A stretch of 64,000 nucleotides of DNA, taken from the NCBI GenBank assembly GCA_963712305.1, contig CAVQHI010000002.1, positions 1,736,001 through 1,800,000 on the forward strand. The letters are read 5' to 3'. The translations under genes and the position numbers were made by a program. Positions 1 through 9,254 of the stretch are shown here, one piece after another. How positions within the stretch are numbered: the first letter of the stretch is position 1; the number at the start of each line of letters is the position of its first letter. The notes under the pieces were generated by a model. The model was given only the letters and a program-made list of their open reading frames with translations. It was not told the origin of the DNA and did not search any database. This DNA is from DATFNI01 sp963712305. GTDB lineage: Bacteria; Bacteroidota; Rhodothermia; Balneolales; DATFMH01.

Positions 1-926
1 TTGAGTAGTTGTTTGATCTCTTTAAAGAAGATTTCAATGTCCCATCGGGCTTTGTACAACTCACCGATGGTGTTTGCTGTCCAGGTAAATTGATTGGTAA
101 TCAGCTCAATCGTTTGATCTTTGTCCGAATCGTAGACCACCACACGCCGTAGCCTGGTGGGATATTTTTGATAGGTCGGGGGATGACTCAATTCAATGTA
201 TTCATCGACCAGGACATGCTCGTGGCGCCCCTCTGGGAGAGGTTTTTCTTTTCCCCGTTTGAATTGGATGGAATCTTTGAGGCGGATGACAAAATAGCTG
301 CCTTCGGTGTTCCACCGGTACAGGGTTGGGAAATCAACGTAGGCCCGATCAGCTACGACTACCGCATCAACGGGCAAGGATAACTCCTTTGCTACGGTGG
401 AGTCGTGAGGCTTTCCATCCGTCATACGTATATACACCGGAAGACATCCATCGTAGTCAAGCAGGGTGTGGAGTTTGATAGCTCCTTTCTTCTTGCGGAA
501 CCTGGCCCAATCATATAAACTCAGGCAGAGGCTAATGGTGGTCGAATCCAATAGCAGGATCTTGCTTTTGATCTTAAAACGGGTCTGCCTGAATCGAGCC
601 ATCCCGCTAAGCTTTTTCATCATCGTAAAGTAGTAATCCTGAAACAGCCGCCAATCGCGATGCTTGTTTTGATAGGATAAAGAAGATTTACACGGAGCAC
701 GGGTAATGCCTAAATGATTGAGGTTTCCACTTGCTGATTTAAGACCATTACAGACATCACGAAGGCTGTTTAACTTCGAGAACTGGCAGAACAGCATCGT
801 TGTCAGATGCGTCCAGCTGGTGATTCCTTTGGCGTGCTTGTCGGTGCCATGTTTGCTGACCAGTTTGGTGAAGCTAAGGCGGTCTAAGGTCTGCATAATC
901 TGGGCAAATAGTGTTACATTTGTCAT
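1..926 (-). CDS. IS4-type (DDE_Tnp_1) transposase, 3' end outside window
   Basis: DDE transposase read on the minus strand from an ATG at 926-924 and still open at base 1, so the last part lies outside the window. About 308 residues are visible. The N-terminal third (from MTNVTLFAQIMQTLDR) is the DUF4372-like region found in front of DDE_Tnp_1 catalytic domains. The catalytic part contains LLLDSTTISL (first Asp), VVADRAYVDF (second Asp) and, near the edge, the YKARWDIEIFFKEIKQ segment that carries the catalytic Glu (Y-(2)-R-(3)-E-(6)-K signature). No frameshift is seen, so the element may be active. Neighbouring genes look unrelated. Family assignment is by motif only. Confidence 0.85.
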   Translation of the reverse strand, partial: MTNVTLFAQIMQTLDRLSFTKLVSKHGTDKHAKGITSWTHLTTMLFCQFSKLNSLRDVCNGLKSASGNLNHLGITRAPCKSSLSYQNKHRDWRLFQDYYFTMMKKLSGMARFRQTRFKIKSKILLLDSTTISLCLSLYDWARFRKKKGAIKLHTLLDYDGCLPVYIRMTDGKPHDSTVAKELSLPVDAVVVADRAYVDFPTLYRWNTEGSYFVIRLKDSIQFKRGKEKPLPEGRHEHVLVDEYIELSHPPTYQKYPTRLRRVVVYDSDKDQTIELITNQFTWTANTIGELYKARWDIEIFFKEIKQLL

Positions 927-968
927 AGTCAGTGATATTTTAGGTTGGGTTGGACCTCCTAAAATAGT

Positions 969-990
969 AAAGCCCCGACTTCGGGGCTTT
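969..990. terminator. Perfect hairpin just upstream of the IS transposase
   Basis: Stem AAAGCCCCGA / TCGGGGCTTT with a 2-base loop. It lies between the transposase start and the presumed right end of the IS, where it could block read-through into the transposase, a common arrangement in insertion sequences. It is T-rich on both flanks and therefore bidirectional. Confidence 0.5.
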
Positions 991-1260
991 CACTGGCTAC
1001 TTTTTAAACGTTTTGGACAGATGTGGTTTTAGATATGTTATTCCATAGCCCCCGGATTAATCCGTGTGCTATGGGAAATCCGTTATCTTCTTAACCGTTT
1101 CAACGACCCTGCGCATAACCCCGAAGCCCCGAAGGGATCCCAACAGGAGGATCCCTATGTGAGGGGCTAAAATACAAGCAACGATCCCCAATTTAGTTAA
1201 AACCTTACGCACCAGAGAGAAACCGATTCCTGCCCGGCCGGCTTAGGCCCCTTAATGCGC
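991..1260. other. Intergenic: IS right end and two hairpins
   Basis: No gene seen. It holds an interrupted hairpin at 1043-1074 (CCATAGC ... GCTATGG with inner CGGATT/AATCCG) and a second at 1125-1168 (AGCCCC + GGGATCC pairing with GGATCCC + GGGGCT). The second lies downstream of the toxin-antitoxin operon and may serve as its terminator. The exact outer end of the insertion sequence cannot be set without its other terminus. Confidence 0.4.
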
Positions 1261-1554
1261 TTAATATACCACCGTTGTGTCCGCAAGTTCAACTTTCAGA
1301 GTTTTGCCAAAAGCTTTCGCGTACTTTTCTAGTGTGGAGAGCCGGATATCCTCGGCGTGGTTTTCAATTCTTGAAATGGCTGTTTTGTGAGTGTCCAGCT
1401 TTTTGGCCACTTCTTCCTGTGTCATTCCGGCATTTTCTCTGGCCAGGCGAAGCATGACACCGATTTTAAATTTCTGATATCCTTCCTCGAACCCTTCGGC
1501 GAATTCCGGGTCTTCTTTTTTACGTTTGCTTATGTAGGCTTGAAGATCACTCAT
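1261..1554 (-). CDS. higA: HTH-type antitoxin (HigA-like)
   Basis: 97-residue XRE-family helix-turn-helix protein. The HTH spans roughly residues 33-85 (GMTQEEVAKKLDTHKTAISR is the helix-turn-helix core). It overlaps the end of the upstream toxin gene by four bases (ATGA), the usual translational coupling of a higBA operon in which toxin comes first. The expected role is to bind and neutralise the toxin and to repress the shared promoter, probably through the palindrome at 1913-1930. The assignment rests on gene order, size and the HTH. The symbol is by similarity of arrangement. Confidence 0.8.
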   Translation of the reverse strand: MSDLQAYISKRKKEDPEFAEGFEEGYQKFKIGVMLRLARENAGMTQEEVAKKLDTHKTAISRIENHAEDIRLSTLEKYAKAFGKTLKVELADTTVVY

Positions 1555-1904
1555 TTCCTTTCTCCTTTATGTGTAAGGTGATCGCCTTTTCGTTGTTCGA
1601 CGATTTGGATCTCCCGTCGGGGAGTCTGTTGTGATTTCTTTACAAATCCATTGGTTAGTACAAGATGGTTGCTATCCGGAAAGCCAAGAATTCTGAAAAT
1701 ATCCGAAGCCAATTGAATCAGTACTTCCCAGATATTGTCTGTGCCGGTAAGTTTTTTGTAATACTCTTTGGGAACCTGATCCATATTCTCGATCAAGCTT
1801 AATACCCAAGTTACTTTTTTTGCCTGTTTCGAATTCAAAGAATCGATGAATTCGGCAACAGGACGTTTTCCAGTTCTCGTTTTATAAAAGATGATTTCTC
1901 TCAT
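1551..1904 (-). CDS. higB: HigB-type toxin (phage Gp49-like / RelE fold)
   Basis: 117-residue protein of the phage-derived Gp49-like / HigB family (PF05973). Typical family features are the N-terminal EIIFYKTRTGKRPVAEFIDS, the central KKLTGTDNIWEVLIQ and the FRILGF strand, where an Arg-rich RelE-like sheet normally forms the ribosome-dependent mRNA interferase. The C-terminus is basic (KKSQQTPRREIQ). First gene of a two-gene operon with the HTH antitoxin. Toxic activity is inferred from the family. No frameshift is visible. Confidence 0.8.
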   Translation of the reverse strand: MREIIFYKTRTGKRPVAEFIDSLNSKQAKKVTWVLSLIENMDQVPKEYYKKLTGTDNIWEVLIQLASDIFRILGFPDSNHLVLTNGFVKKSQQTPRREIQIVEQRKGDHLTHKGERK

Positions 1905-1912
1905 TACGAGAA

Positions 1913-1930
1913 GTTAACAAATATGTTAAC
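1913..1930. promoter_or_regulatory. Probable operator of the higBA pair
   Basis: The sequence GTTAACAAATATGTTAAC is two GTTAAC half-sites separated by six A/T bases. Its near edge is 9 bp upstream of the toxin start codon (1904). Placement and symmetry fit the autoregulatory site bound by the HTH antitoxin. Inference from sequence only. Confidence 0.5.
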
Positions 1931-2588
1931 ACAAGCAAGCTGTAAAAATTGTGCAGATTGAATCAGGGTAAGGTGGTATAAAGGTTTCTTCCAATTCAGA
2001 TATACGTTTGAATGCTTGAATACAGTATTCGTGCAGGTTAAACTGATCTCGAACTCGTGTTAAATCAGATTTACAAAATTGATGAGCAAAACCAATCGTA
2101 ACTACGAATCAGTCCATCGGCAAGATCTCTATTATTAATGGAAGGGCTGACTGACATCCCATTTGCACGACGGGCTGCATAATTAATCATCTGCCCGGAG
2201 CCCTATAGTCCGGATATAAAGGGAAGAAACATGTCTTTCCATCCCAGAGTTGTTCATTTTGAATGCAGGTATTGGAGCATTGATCAGTTGCTGAATGGAT
2301 TAACCCAATTATCTAACCTGCCTTTAGGGGGTACCTATGTTCAGGGTACTATTGACACGTGTAGGTATGCCTGAAATCTTATTTGAGGTGTATTATTCCT
2401 GTTATTCAATAACTTACGTGCTATCAAATAAGAAGAGTTAGATCTTTTACAGACTAATTAGTTGCTTTGAATAACTAAAAAATGTTATATTATATAACTA
2501 ATTAGTTGTTCAGTTATGAATTGGCGAGCTGCCTTACTCGTCTCGACAACACACAAACTTCTAAACATTTAAACAAACGTAGCAACAC
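1931..2588. promoter_or_regulatory. Intergenic and control region of the efflux operon
   Basis: No gene is seen in 1931-2440. Near the efflux operon, two copies of the palindrome ACTAATTAGT lie at 2453-2462 and 2497-2506 (the second extends to AACTAATTAGTT, 2496-2507). Their starts are 44 bp apart, about four helical turns, with an A/T-rich promoter-like stretch (GTTATATTATATAA) between them. tolC starts 82 bp further on. This looks like a tandem operator for a dimeric repressor (TetR or MarR type) that controls the operon. No such regulator is encoded in the window. Confidence 0.5.
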
Positions 2589-3944
2589 ATGAACCGATTT
2601 TACCGGTTGTTTGTGCTGGCTTTGGGGATGACTGTAATCACGGCAATACCCGGACTACTGAAGGGGCAGGATACGGCCCAGGTACGACGGATTTCGCTGG
2701 AACAGGCTCTGAAGTTGGCGCAGAAGCAAAATTTCGATATACGGAAAACGGAAGCGGATGTACGGGTAGCCCGATCTGATTACCGAAGCACGAATGCCTT
2801 GTTCCTGCCTCAGGTAAATGTAGAGGAGACGGCCATCTCAACTAATGATCCTCTTAATGTATTTGGTTTCAAACTAAAACAGGAGATCGTAAGTCAGTCC
2901 GACTTCAATCCCGTTCTGCTCAACAATCCAGACCGAATGCATAATTATCAGACAAAAATTTCGGTACAGCAGCCGATTCTCAATGTTGATGGTTTCCTTG
3001 GGAGAAGTGCGGCGCATGACAAGTTGTCGGCCGTTAAGCAACAGCTTAATCGTCAGACATACTATGTGGAATTCCAGGTCAAACAGGCATATTACGGTCT
3101 GACACTTGCTCAAAAGCAGCTATCAGTCATTGATACGGCCTTGAATATGGCACGTGCTTTTAGATCGCAGGCCGAGCATTTTTATGAGCAGGGCATGATT
3201 AATAAAGCAGATTTGCTGGCAGCCCGAGTGAGAGTGCTTGATCTCGAGAGTCAATACACTGGTGCGGAAAACAATATCAAAAAAGCCGATGACAACCTTC
3301 GTTATCTGTTGGGCATCGACGAGGGAACCACACTGCAACCGACCGATAGCCTCACGATGGTTAAACCCCAAAAAGCGCAAGTGGACTATAACTGGCTGAA
3401 TCGTAATCGTTCGGATATGAAGGCGATGCGTGATATGATGAGTGCCTCGCAGAAAATGATGCAATCCGGATGGGCAAAATATCTTCCGTCCCTAAATGTC
3501 TTTGGATCCTATGAGTGGAATGATACGTCATTGCTCGGGACCGGGGCTAATAACTACATGGTAGGTGCGGTGCTTAAGTGGAACCTGTTCGGCGGATATA
3601 AAAATGCCGCAGGAATAGAAAAATCTCAGGCCCAATATTCGAAAGTGAAATTGATGTATGAAGATAAGGTCTATCAAAACCGACTTCAGGTAAATCAGAC
3701 AAGACGCAACATGAACCAGGCTCACCGGCAGGTGGAACTTGGCAATGCAGCGGTGGGACAGGCGGCGGAGAACCTGCGGATTCGAACCAATCGCTATAGT
3801 AAGGGACTGGAGCGGACAACTGATGTGCTGCAGGCTGAGGCGTCTTTGTCCGAAGCCAGGCTGAAACGACTTCACGCGCTCTACCAGTATCGAATAAGCG
3901 TGGCTATGATGGAATTGTTACTCGAACAAAACCTGGTCAAATAA
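2589..3944 (+). CDS. TolC-family outer-membrane efflux protein
   Basis: 451-residue outer-membrane channel of a tripartite efflux system. An N-terminal signal peptide (about residues 1-27, ending near LLKGQD) is followed by two OEP-type repeats rich in long helices, e.g. SLEQALKLAQKQNFDIRKTE near the N-terminus and the final LEQNLVK. Length is normal for the family. It is the first gene of an operon with the adaptor (44-bp gap) and the RND pump, so it should form the exit duct for that pump. Control is probably by the palindromes at 2453-2507. The substrate cannot be told from sequence. Confidence 0.9.
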   Translation: MNRFYRLFVLALGMTVITAIPGLLKGQDTAQVRRISLEQALKLAQKQNFDIRKTEADVRVARSDYRSTNALFLPQVNVEETAISTNDPLNVFGFKLKQEIVSQSDFNPVLLNNPDRMHNYQTKISVQQPILNVDGFLGRSAAHDKLSAVKQQLNRQTYYVEFQVKQAYYGLTLAQKQLSVIDTALNMARAFRSQAEHFYEQGMINKADLLAARVRVLDLESQYTGAENNIKKADDNLRYLLGIDEGTTLQPTDSLTMVKPQKAQVDYNWLNRNRSDMKAMRDMMSASQKMMQSGWAKYLPSLNVFGSYEWNDTSLLGTGANNYMVGAVLKWNLFGGYKNAAGIEKSQAQYSKVKLMYEDKVYQNRLQVNQTRRNMNQAHRQVELGNAAVGQAAENLRIRTNRYSKGLERTTDVLQAEASLSEARLKRLHALYQYRISVAMMELLLEQNLVK

Positions 3945-3988
3945 CAAAGATTTTTAATCAACCTTTACAAGAACCAAAAGAAACTGAT

Positions 3989-5077
3989 ATGAATCGCAAG
4001 CAATTGCTTTACCTTATCATCCCTGTTTTAGCTGTGACAGTGTTATCGGGATGCAGTTCGGACAGCGAACACAAAGCTGAAACGACCGGTGAACCGGTTA
4101 ATGTTTCGACAATGACCGTTAAGCAGGAGGAGGTCCCGGCACAGGTTGCTTTTACAGGCACGGTCGGTTCCGACCATAAAGTCACACTCAGCACCAAGAT
4201 GATGGGGCATGTCACGGAAGTGCCATTCGACATCGGCGCCCGCGTACACAAGAATGACGTTATCGTGCGTATCCAGAGCGACAACCTGCAGGCACAGAAG
4301 CAGCAGATCGAAGCCAACCGCATGGAGGCGGAAGCCGCTCTTCAGAATATGAAGATCAATTATGATCGCATTAAGGCACTATACGACGAGAATAGTGCAA
4401 CAAAGAAGGAGCTGGATGACATTACAATGCAGTACAAGATGGCGAAGGCACGTATTGACGCCATTGACAGCAAGAAGAGAGAACTGGATGACTTGTTTAA
4501 GTATGCCGTACTGCGTGCTCCAATGGAAGGATTTATTGTTCAAAAGAATGTAGAACCGGGGGATATGGCGGCACCGGGGCAGCCGTTGGTCGCACTCGAA
4601 GATGCCAATGATCTGCAGGTTACGGCTACAGTGCCTCAGGATCAAATCGGATTGTTTTCCCCTGGCGATTCTGTGAATATCCGGATTGATGCCCTTGACG
4701 GAAAGCTTCTTCCCGGCCGGATACTACATATCAATAAAGCCGGTGATGCGATGAGTGGACAGTTCCGGATAAAAATCGGATTTGTCGGCAATCACAAAAC
4801 CTGGTCTGATGTTCGAAGCGGCATGTTTGCCCACGTACTCTGGCAGGCCGGGAAAGAGCAGCTCATCACTATACCGAAGACTGCACTCGTTGACCGTGGC
4901 CAGCTGACCGGCGTCTATATTGTCGCCGATGACGGGCAAGCTGTATTAAGATGGGTCCGCACCGGTAAAACCTACGGTGATAATGTCGAGATCCTGGCCG
5001 GGCTGAACCCCGGTGATCATCTTGTGACCCATTTCACCGGCAGGCTGCTCGACGGACAAGAAGTGGTATCGAACTAA
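3989..5077 (+). CDS. RND periplasmic adaptor (membrane-fusion lipoprotein)
   Basis: 362-residue HlyD/AcrA-type adaptor. The signal sequence ends in a lipobox LSGC with Cys22, so it is probably a lipoprotein anchored in the inner membrane. Order of parts: beta-barrel/lipoyl half (about 50-100, STKMMGHVTEVPFDIGARV), coiled-coil hairpin (about 100-165, QKQQIEANRMEAEAALQNMK), second lipoyl half (APMEGFIVQKNVEPGDMAAP), then beta-barrel and membrane-proximal domains. It links the TolC-like channel upstream to the RND pump that starts 21 bp downstream. No defects are seen. Confidence 0.9.
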   Translation: MNRKQLLYLIIPVLAVTVLSGCSSDSEHKAETTGEPVNVSTMTVKQEEVPAQVAFTGTVGSDHKVTLSTKMMGHVTEVPFDIGARVHKNDVIVRIQSDNLQAQKQQIEANRMEAEAALQNMKINYDRIKALYDENSATKKELDDITMQYKMAKARIDAIDSKKRELDDLFKYAVLRAPMEGFIVQKNVEPGDMAAPGQPLVALEDANDLQVTATVPQDQIGLFSPGDSVNIRIDALDGKLLPGRILHINKAGDAMSGQFRIKIGFVGNHKTWSDVRSGMFAHVLWQAGKEQLITIPKTALVDRGQLTGVYIVADDGQAVLRWVRTGKTYGDNVEILAGLNPGDHLVTHFTGRLLDGQEVVSN

Positions 5078-5098
5078 CCGGCAAAAGAGAAACTGGAT

Positions 5099-8000
5099 AT
5101 GAAGACAGGAATTGCAGGAAAAATCGCGCAAGCGTTTATCAACTCTAAACTTACGCCGCTGCTGGCCATCGCCTTTCTGGTTATCGGTCTGTATACGGCG
5201 TATCTGACGCCCCGGGAAGAAGAGCCACAGATCAATGTGCCGATGGCGGATATATTTATCCGCTATCCGGGAGCTAATCCGAAGGAAGTGGAGCAGCGCA
5301 TCTCCATTCCCATGGAGAAGGTGATTTCCAACATCGATGGAATCGAGTATGTTTACTCAACATCAATGCCCGGGCAAGCAATGCTCTCGGCACGTTTTTA
5401 CGTTGGAAAGGATGTGGAGCGCAGCCTTGTCAAGCTCTACACGGAGCTCATGAAACACATGGATCAGATGCCACCGGGCGCAAGCATGCCTCTGATCAAG
5501 ACCCGATCGATTGATGATGTGCCCATTCTTTCGCTGACACTTTGGAGTAAGAAATATTCGGATTACCAGCTCCGGAGGATGGCCGATGAACTATCACTTC
5601 GAATCAAACAGGTCAGTGATGTTGCCGAGACACAGACTATTGGCGGGCGTACGCGACAGGTACGAGTTGAGCTGGACAAGAACAAAATGGAGGCCTATCA
5701 TGTAGATCCTCTCATTATTGCCCAACAGATAAAGGCTTCAAACAGCCAGATGATGTCCGGTTCATTCTCCCGTGACAATAAGAGTTTTGTCGTTGAGACG
5801 GGACATTTCCTGAAGACAGATGATGATGTAAAAAATCTGGTCATCGGAGCATGGCAGGGTAGCCCTGTTTATCTGAAAACAGTGGCAACTATAAAGGATG
5901 GTCCGTCGGAACCCTCGCAATATGTAAGCTTCGGTTATGGAGCTGCTCACAATGTCCATTCTGATAATGATGGTCTGTATCCTGCTGTGACGATTGCCGT
6001 GGCTAAACGAAAGGGTACCGATGCTATGCGTATCGCCGATGAGGTAATCGAGAAGGTGAATAACCTGAAAGGGGAGTATGTACCTTCGGATGTACACATA
6101 AGCATAACGCGCAACTATGGCGAAACAGCTTCGGACAAGGTTTCCGAACTCCTGTTCCACTTGTTTGTCGCTATCGTTGCCGTAACTCTGCTGGTCATGG
6201 CAACCATGGGATGGCGTAGCGCACTGGTCAACTTTGCATCGATTCCGATTACTTTCGCGTTGACGCTGTTCGTCTACTACATGTTCGGGTACACACTGAA
6301 CCGGATCACATTGTTTGCCCTTGTGTTCGTAACCGGGATTGTGGTTGACGACTCGATCATCGTGGTTGAAAACATGCACCGGCATTTCATGATGAAGAAA
6401 CTGCCGTTTTACCAGGCGGCATTGGCTTCAATCGATGAGGTTGGGAATCCGACCATTTTGGCAACATTTACGGTCATAGCAGCGGTACTGCCGATGGCGT
6501 TTGTGTCAGGATTGATGGGACCGTACATGAGTCCGATGCCTATCGGTGCTTCGATAGCGATGCTTTTCTCACTGATGGTCGCCCTGATCATTACACCCTG
6601 GCTATCATTCCGCCTGTTAAAGAATGATCACGGACATTCGGAGAAAGAGTATAAGCTCGAGGAGACGATGCTCTACCGGGCATACGACAAGACGCTGCGG
6701 CCATTGATGGATAGCGGAGTAAAGCGCTGGGGATTTATTATTGGCGTTGTGGTCCTGTTGCTGATTTCAATGACGTTATTTTATTTCCGACTGGTTCAGG
6801 TCAAGATGCTGCCGTTTGACAACAAAAACGAGATCCAGGTTGTGATCGATACCCCGGAGGGGACTCCTCTCGAGCAGACCTATGCTGCTGCCCAGGCAAT
6901 TGCGCTGCAATTAAAGAATACCCCGCAATTGGATAACTACCAGATATATGCAGGTACTTCTTCGCCAATTAACTTTAATGGCCTCGTCCGGCACTATGAT
7001 CTGCGTAAGGGGCCCAATATGGCGGACATTCAGCTGAACCTTGTGGATAAAGGAGAACGGAGCAAGCAAAGTCATGAGATAGCGACTGAGATCCGTCCTC
7101 TGGTTCACAAGATTGCCGGGAAGTTTAATGCCAATGCCAAAGTGGTAGAAGTGCCGCCCGGACCGCCCGTCCTTTCCACACTTGTTGCAGAAGTGTACGG
7201 GCCTAATTTTGATCAACAGATCAAGATTGCGCGTAAGGTTAAACAACTATTCCAGAAGACAGATGGTATTGTTGATGTCGACTGGATGATGGAAGATGAC
7301 CAGGTGAAGTACGATTTTATTGTCGATAAAGAACAAGCGATGCTCAAAGGTGTCGCACCGCAACAGATCACACATGTATTGGGTATGGCTTTGCATGGTC
7401 AGAATGTGTCTCAACTCTCTAATAACCGGGAAGTAGAGGCGGTGCCCATTCATCTGCAACTTACCGAACAGGAGCGATCCAGTGTATCCGATCTTAAAGG
7501 TGTATATGTGCGGTCGCAAAGTGGTGCGATGGTCCCGGTTTCGGATCTGGTAACGGTGAAAAAAGATACGATGCCTAAAAGTATTTTCCGGAAAAACCAG
7601 CGCCGGGTAATCTATGTCACGGCCGATGTCGCCGGGGCGATTGAGAGTCCGGTGTACGCTATCCTCGATTTGCGAAAGGATATCGATAATATCGCCGTTC
7701 CGGCTGGTTATAACATGACAGAATACTTTGCCCACCAGCCATTTTCTACTGAAAATTACTCTGTGAAATGGGATGGAGAATGGCAAATTACGTATGAAGT
7801 GTTTCGTGATTTAGGTGCGGCTTTTGCTGTCGTATTGTTAATAATTTATATGCTGATTATCGCATGGTTTCAGGACTTCAAGGTCCCACTAATCATGATG
7901 GTGGCGATACCATTGTCACTGATCGGGATTGTGGCCGCACACCTCCTGTTTGGAGCATTCTTTACAGCAACATCGATGATCGGTATGATTGCTCTCGCCG

Positions 8001-8287
8001 GTATCATGGTACGTAACTCTGTGTTGCTTATTGATTTCATCCAGATACGTGAGGAGGATGGCGTGTCCCTCAAAGATGCAGTGATCGAAGCGGGCGCCGT
8101 TCGGACAAGGCCGATTCTGCTTACGACCGGTGCCGTGATTATCGGAGCTTTCGTAATCATATTCGACCCGATCTTCCAGGGACTGGCACTCTCGCTGATC
8201 GGTGGTGCCATTGCCTCAACGGCGCTGACGCTGGTCATCGTACCGCTCATCTATTATATGGCAGAGAAAAAACATAAAACTGATTAA
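5099..8287 (+). CDS. RND-family efflux transporter (HAE1/AcrB-like)
   Basis: 1062-residue inner-membrane proton-driven pump, normal length for AcrB relatives. TM1 follows the short cytoplasmic N-terminus (LTPLLAIAFLVIGLYTAYL). The first periplasmic loop begins PREEEPQINVPMADIFIRYP. The TM4 proton-relay pair is present as Asp417-Asp418 in VDDSIIVVEN, matching AcrB D407-D408. The second half repeats the fold and ends in the usual TM8-TM12 block (MIGMIALAGIMVRNSVLLID). With the upstream genes it forms a complete tripartite system. The charge pattern fits a hydrophobe/amphiphile exporter better than a heavy-metal pump, but the substrate is unknown. Confidence 0.92.
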   Translation: MKTGIAGKIAQAFINSKLTPLLAIAFLVIGLYTAYLTPREEEPQINVPMADIFIRYPGANPKEVEQRISIPMEKVISNIDGIEYVYSTSMPGQAMLSARFYVGKDVERSLVKLYTELMKHMDQMPPGASMPLIKTRSIDDVPILSLTLWSKKYSDYQLRRMADELSLRIKQVSDVAETQTIGGRTRQVRVELDKNKMEAYHVDPLIIAQQIKASNSQMMSGSFSRDNKSFVVETGHFLKTDDDVKNLVIGAWQGSPVYLKTVATIKDGPSEPSQYVSFGYGAAHNVHSDNDGLYPAVTIAVAKRKGTDAMRIADEVIEKVNNLKGEYVPSDVHISITRNYGETASDKVSELLFHLFVAIVAVTLLVMATMGWRSALVNFASIPITFALTLFVYYMFGYTLNRITLFALVFVTGIVVDDSIIVVENMHRHFMMKKLPFYQAALASIDEVGNPTILATFTVIAAVLPMAFVSGLMGPYMSPMPIGASIAMLFSLMVALIITPWLSFRLLKNDHGHSEKEYKLEETMLYRAYDKTLRPLMDSGVKRWGFIIGVVVLLLISMTLFYFRLVQVKMLPFDNKNEIQVVIDTPEGTPLEQTYAAAQAIALQLKNTPQLDNYQIYAGTSSPINFNGLVRHYDLRKGPNMADIQLNLVDKGERSKQSHEIATEIRPLVHKIAGKFNANAKVVEVPPGPPVLSTLVAEVYGPNFDQQIKIARKVKQLFQKTDGIVDVDWMMEDDQVKYDFIVDKEQAMLKGVAPQQITHVLGMALHGQNVSQLSNNREVEAVPIHLQLTEQERSSVSDLKGVYVRSQSGAMVPVSDLVTVKKDTMPKSIFRKNQRRVIYVTADVAGAIESPVYAILDLRKDIDNIAVPAGYNMTEYFAHQPFSTENYSVKWDGEWQITYEVFRDLGAAFAVVLLIIYMLIIAWFQDFKVPLIMMVAIPLSLIGIVAAHLLFGAFFTATSMIGMIALAGIMVRNSVLLIDFIQIREEDGVSLKDAVIEAGAVRTRPILLTTGAVIIGAFVIIFDPIFQGLALSLIGGAIASTALTLVIVPLIYYMAEKKHKTD

Positions 8288-8357
8288 TGAAAGGTAAGCA
8301 GGTGCGAGGCACTTCTGATGTGCGTCGCACCTGACACCAGTAAATTGGAGACTATTT

Positions 8358-8669
8358 ATGAAACTAATCGTTGTGATGAGCATTGCAGAATATTCGCGGG
8401 ATGTCAGGAAAATCCTTATTAGCCAAAACATCCCGATATTCAGCGAGATGGAGATGGAAGGTTACCGTGTGGACAGCGAGAAATCAATCGAGGATAACTG
8501 GTTTGCCGACAGGGATCGTGGAATCTATTCCCGTGTATATCTGGCGTTTGTAGACAGTGAACAAGCCGATCATCTCCTGAATGCCGTACATCATTATAAT
8601 GATGACCATCGGGAACATGAGATGCATCCATTGCGGGCCTTTCAACTGAACGTAGAGAAATCCATTTGA
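8358..8669 (+). CDS. PII-like small signalling protein of the efflux operon
   Basis: 103-residue protein starting MKLIVVMSIAEYSRDVRKIL, with the beta-alpha-beta pattern of PII-superfamily proteins. A SD-like GGAG lies 10 bp before the ATG. It lies 70 bp after the RND gene in the same direction and ahead of the DUF2892 gene, so it is probably cotranscribed. PII-like proteins sense small ligands and bind membrane transporters, so a role in gating or sensing for the pump is plausible. A T-loop sequence is not clearly recognisable. Function is inferred from fold and location. Confidence 0.65.
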   Translation: MKLIVVMSIAEYSRDVRKILISQNIPIFSEMEMEGYRVDSEKSIEDNWFADRDRGIYSRVYLAFVDSEQADHLLNAVHHYNDDHREHEMHPLRAFQLNVEKSI

Positions 8670-8735
8670 AGCATTGGGCTAAAACCGTTTCAACGGTTTT
8701 ATTACCTACAGATAATATGTATAAATACGTATAAA

Positions 8736-8933
8736 ATGTTAGAACGACTCATACGTGCTCTTGCCGGTACATTGGTGTTAGTGTCGCTTGCACTTGGCTA
8801 TTTTGTGAATCCTCAGTGGTTTCTATTAACCGCATTTGTCGGAGTAAACCTGCTGCAATCATCTGTGAGCCGTTTCTGTCCGGCGGAGATGGTAATTCAG
8901 AGGATACTGAGAAGAAAAGAGCAGAAAAGCTAG
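8736..8933 (+). CDS. DUF2892 / YgaP-type small membrane protein
   Basis: 65-residue protein with two hydrophobic helices (ALAGTLVLVSLALGYFV and FLLTAFVGVNLLQSSV) and the C-terminal pattern FCPAEMVIQRI typical of DUF2892 proteins, the membrane domain that elsewhere is fused to rhodanese (YgaP). It is the last gene of the efflux operon, followed 18 bp later by a strong terminator. Its exact role is unknown. In similar operons it accompanies RND pumps and sulfur or redox genes. Confidence 0.75.
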   Translation: MLERLIRALAGTLVLVSLALGYFVNPQWFLLTAFVGVNLLQSSVSRFCPAEMVIQRILRRKEQKS

Positions 8934-8951
8934 AAAAATACGTCTTAAGCA

Positions 8952-8983
8952 AAAGGCCGCGAGGGGAAAACGCGGCCTTTTTT
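8952..8983 (+). terminator. Rho-independent terminator of the efflux operon
   Basis: Perfect 10-bp stem AAAGGCCGCG / CGCGGCCTTT with a 9-base loop, followed by a run of T. It ends the tolC-to-DUF2892 operon. Confidence 0.9.
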
Positions 8984-9205
8984 ATATCCATCTATGAATC
9001 CGGAAAATATCTTCAGATAGGCATTTTACCGGATAGGGATTGGGTTTATAGAGGGATTAGTATCTGGTAGAACAAATATAATTCTTTCCGTAAGTAGTTG
9101 TAAATACTTATATACAGTCTATGGTATGTAGGTATTTATAATGAGTAAGCGTAATTATCTGTATTTGCCAAACATGGCATGTGGCTGAGTGGCATTGGGA
9201 GATAC

Positions 9206-9232
9206 AAAAAAAGCAGGACATGCCTGCTTTTT
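9206..9232 (-). terminator. Terminator downstream of the RRM gene
   Basis: Near-perfect palindrome: AAAAAGCAGG ... CCTGCTTTTT, with T-runs on both ends. It lies 22 bp beyond the RRM stop codon on the minus strand and faces the end of the efflux operon, so it can act in both directions. Confidence 0.8.
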
Positions 9233-9254
9233 AAAATAGTTCAACGAAATATCT

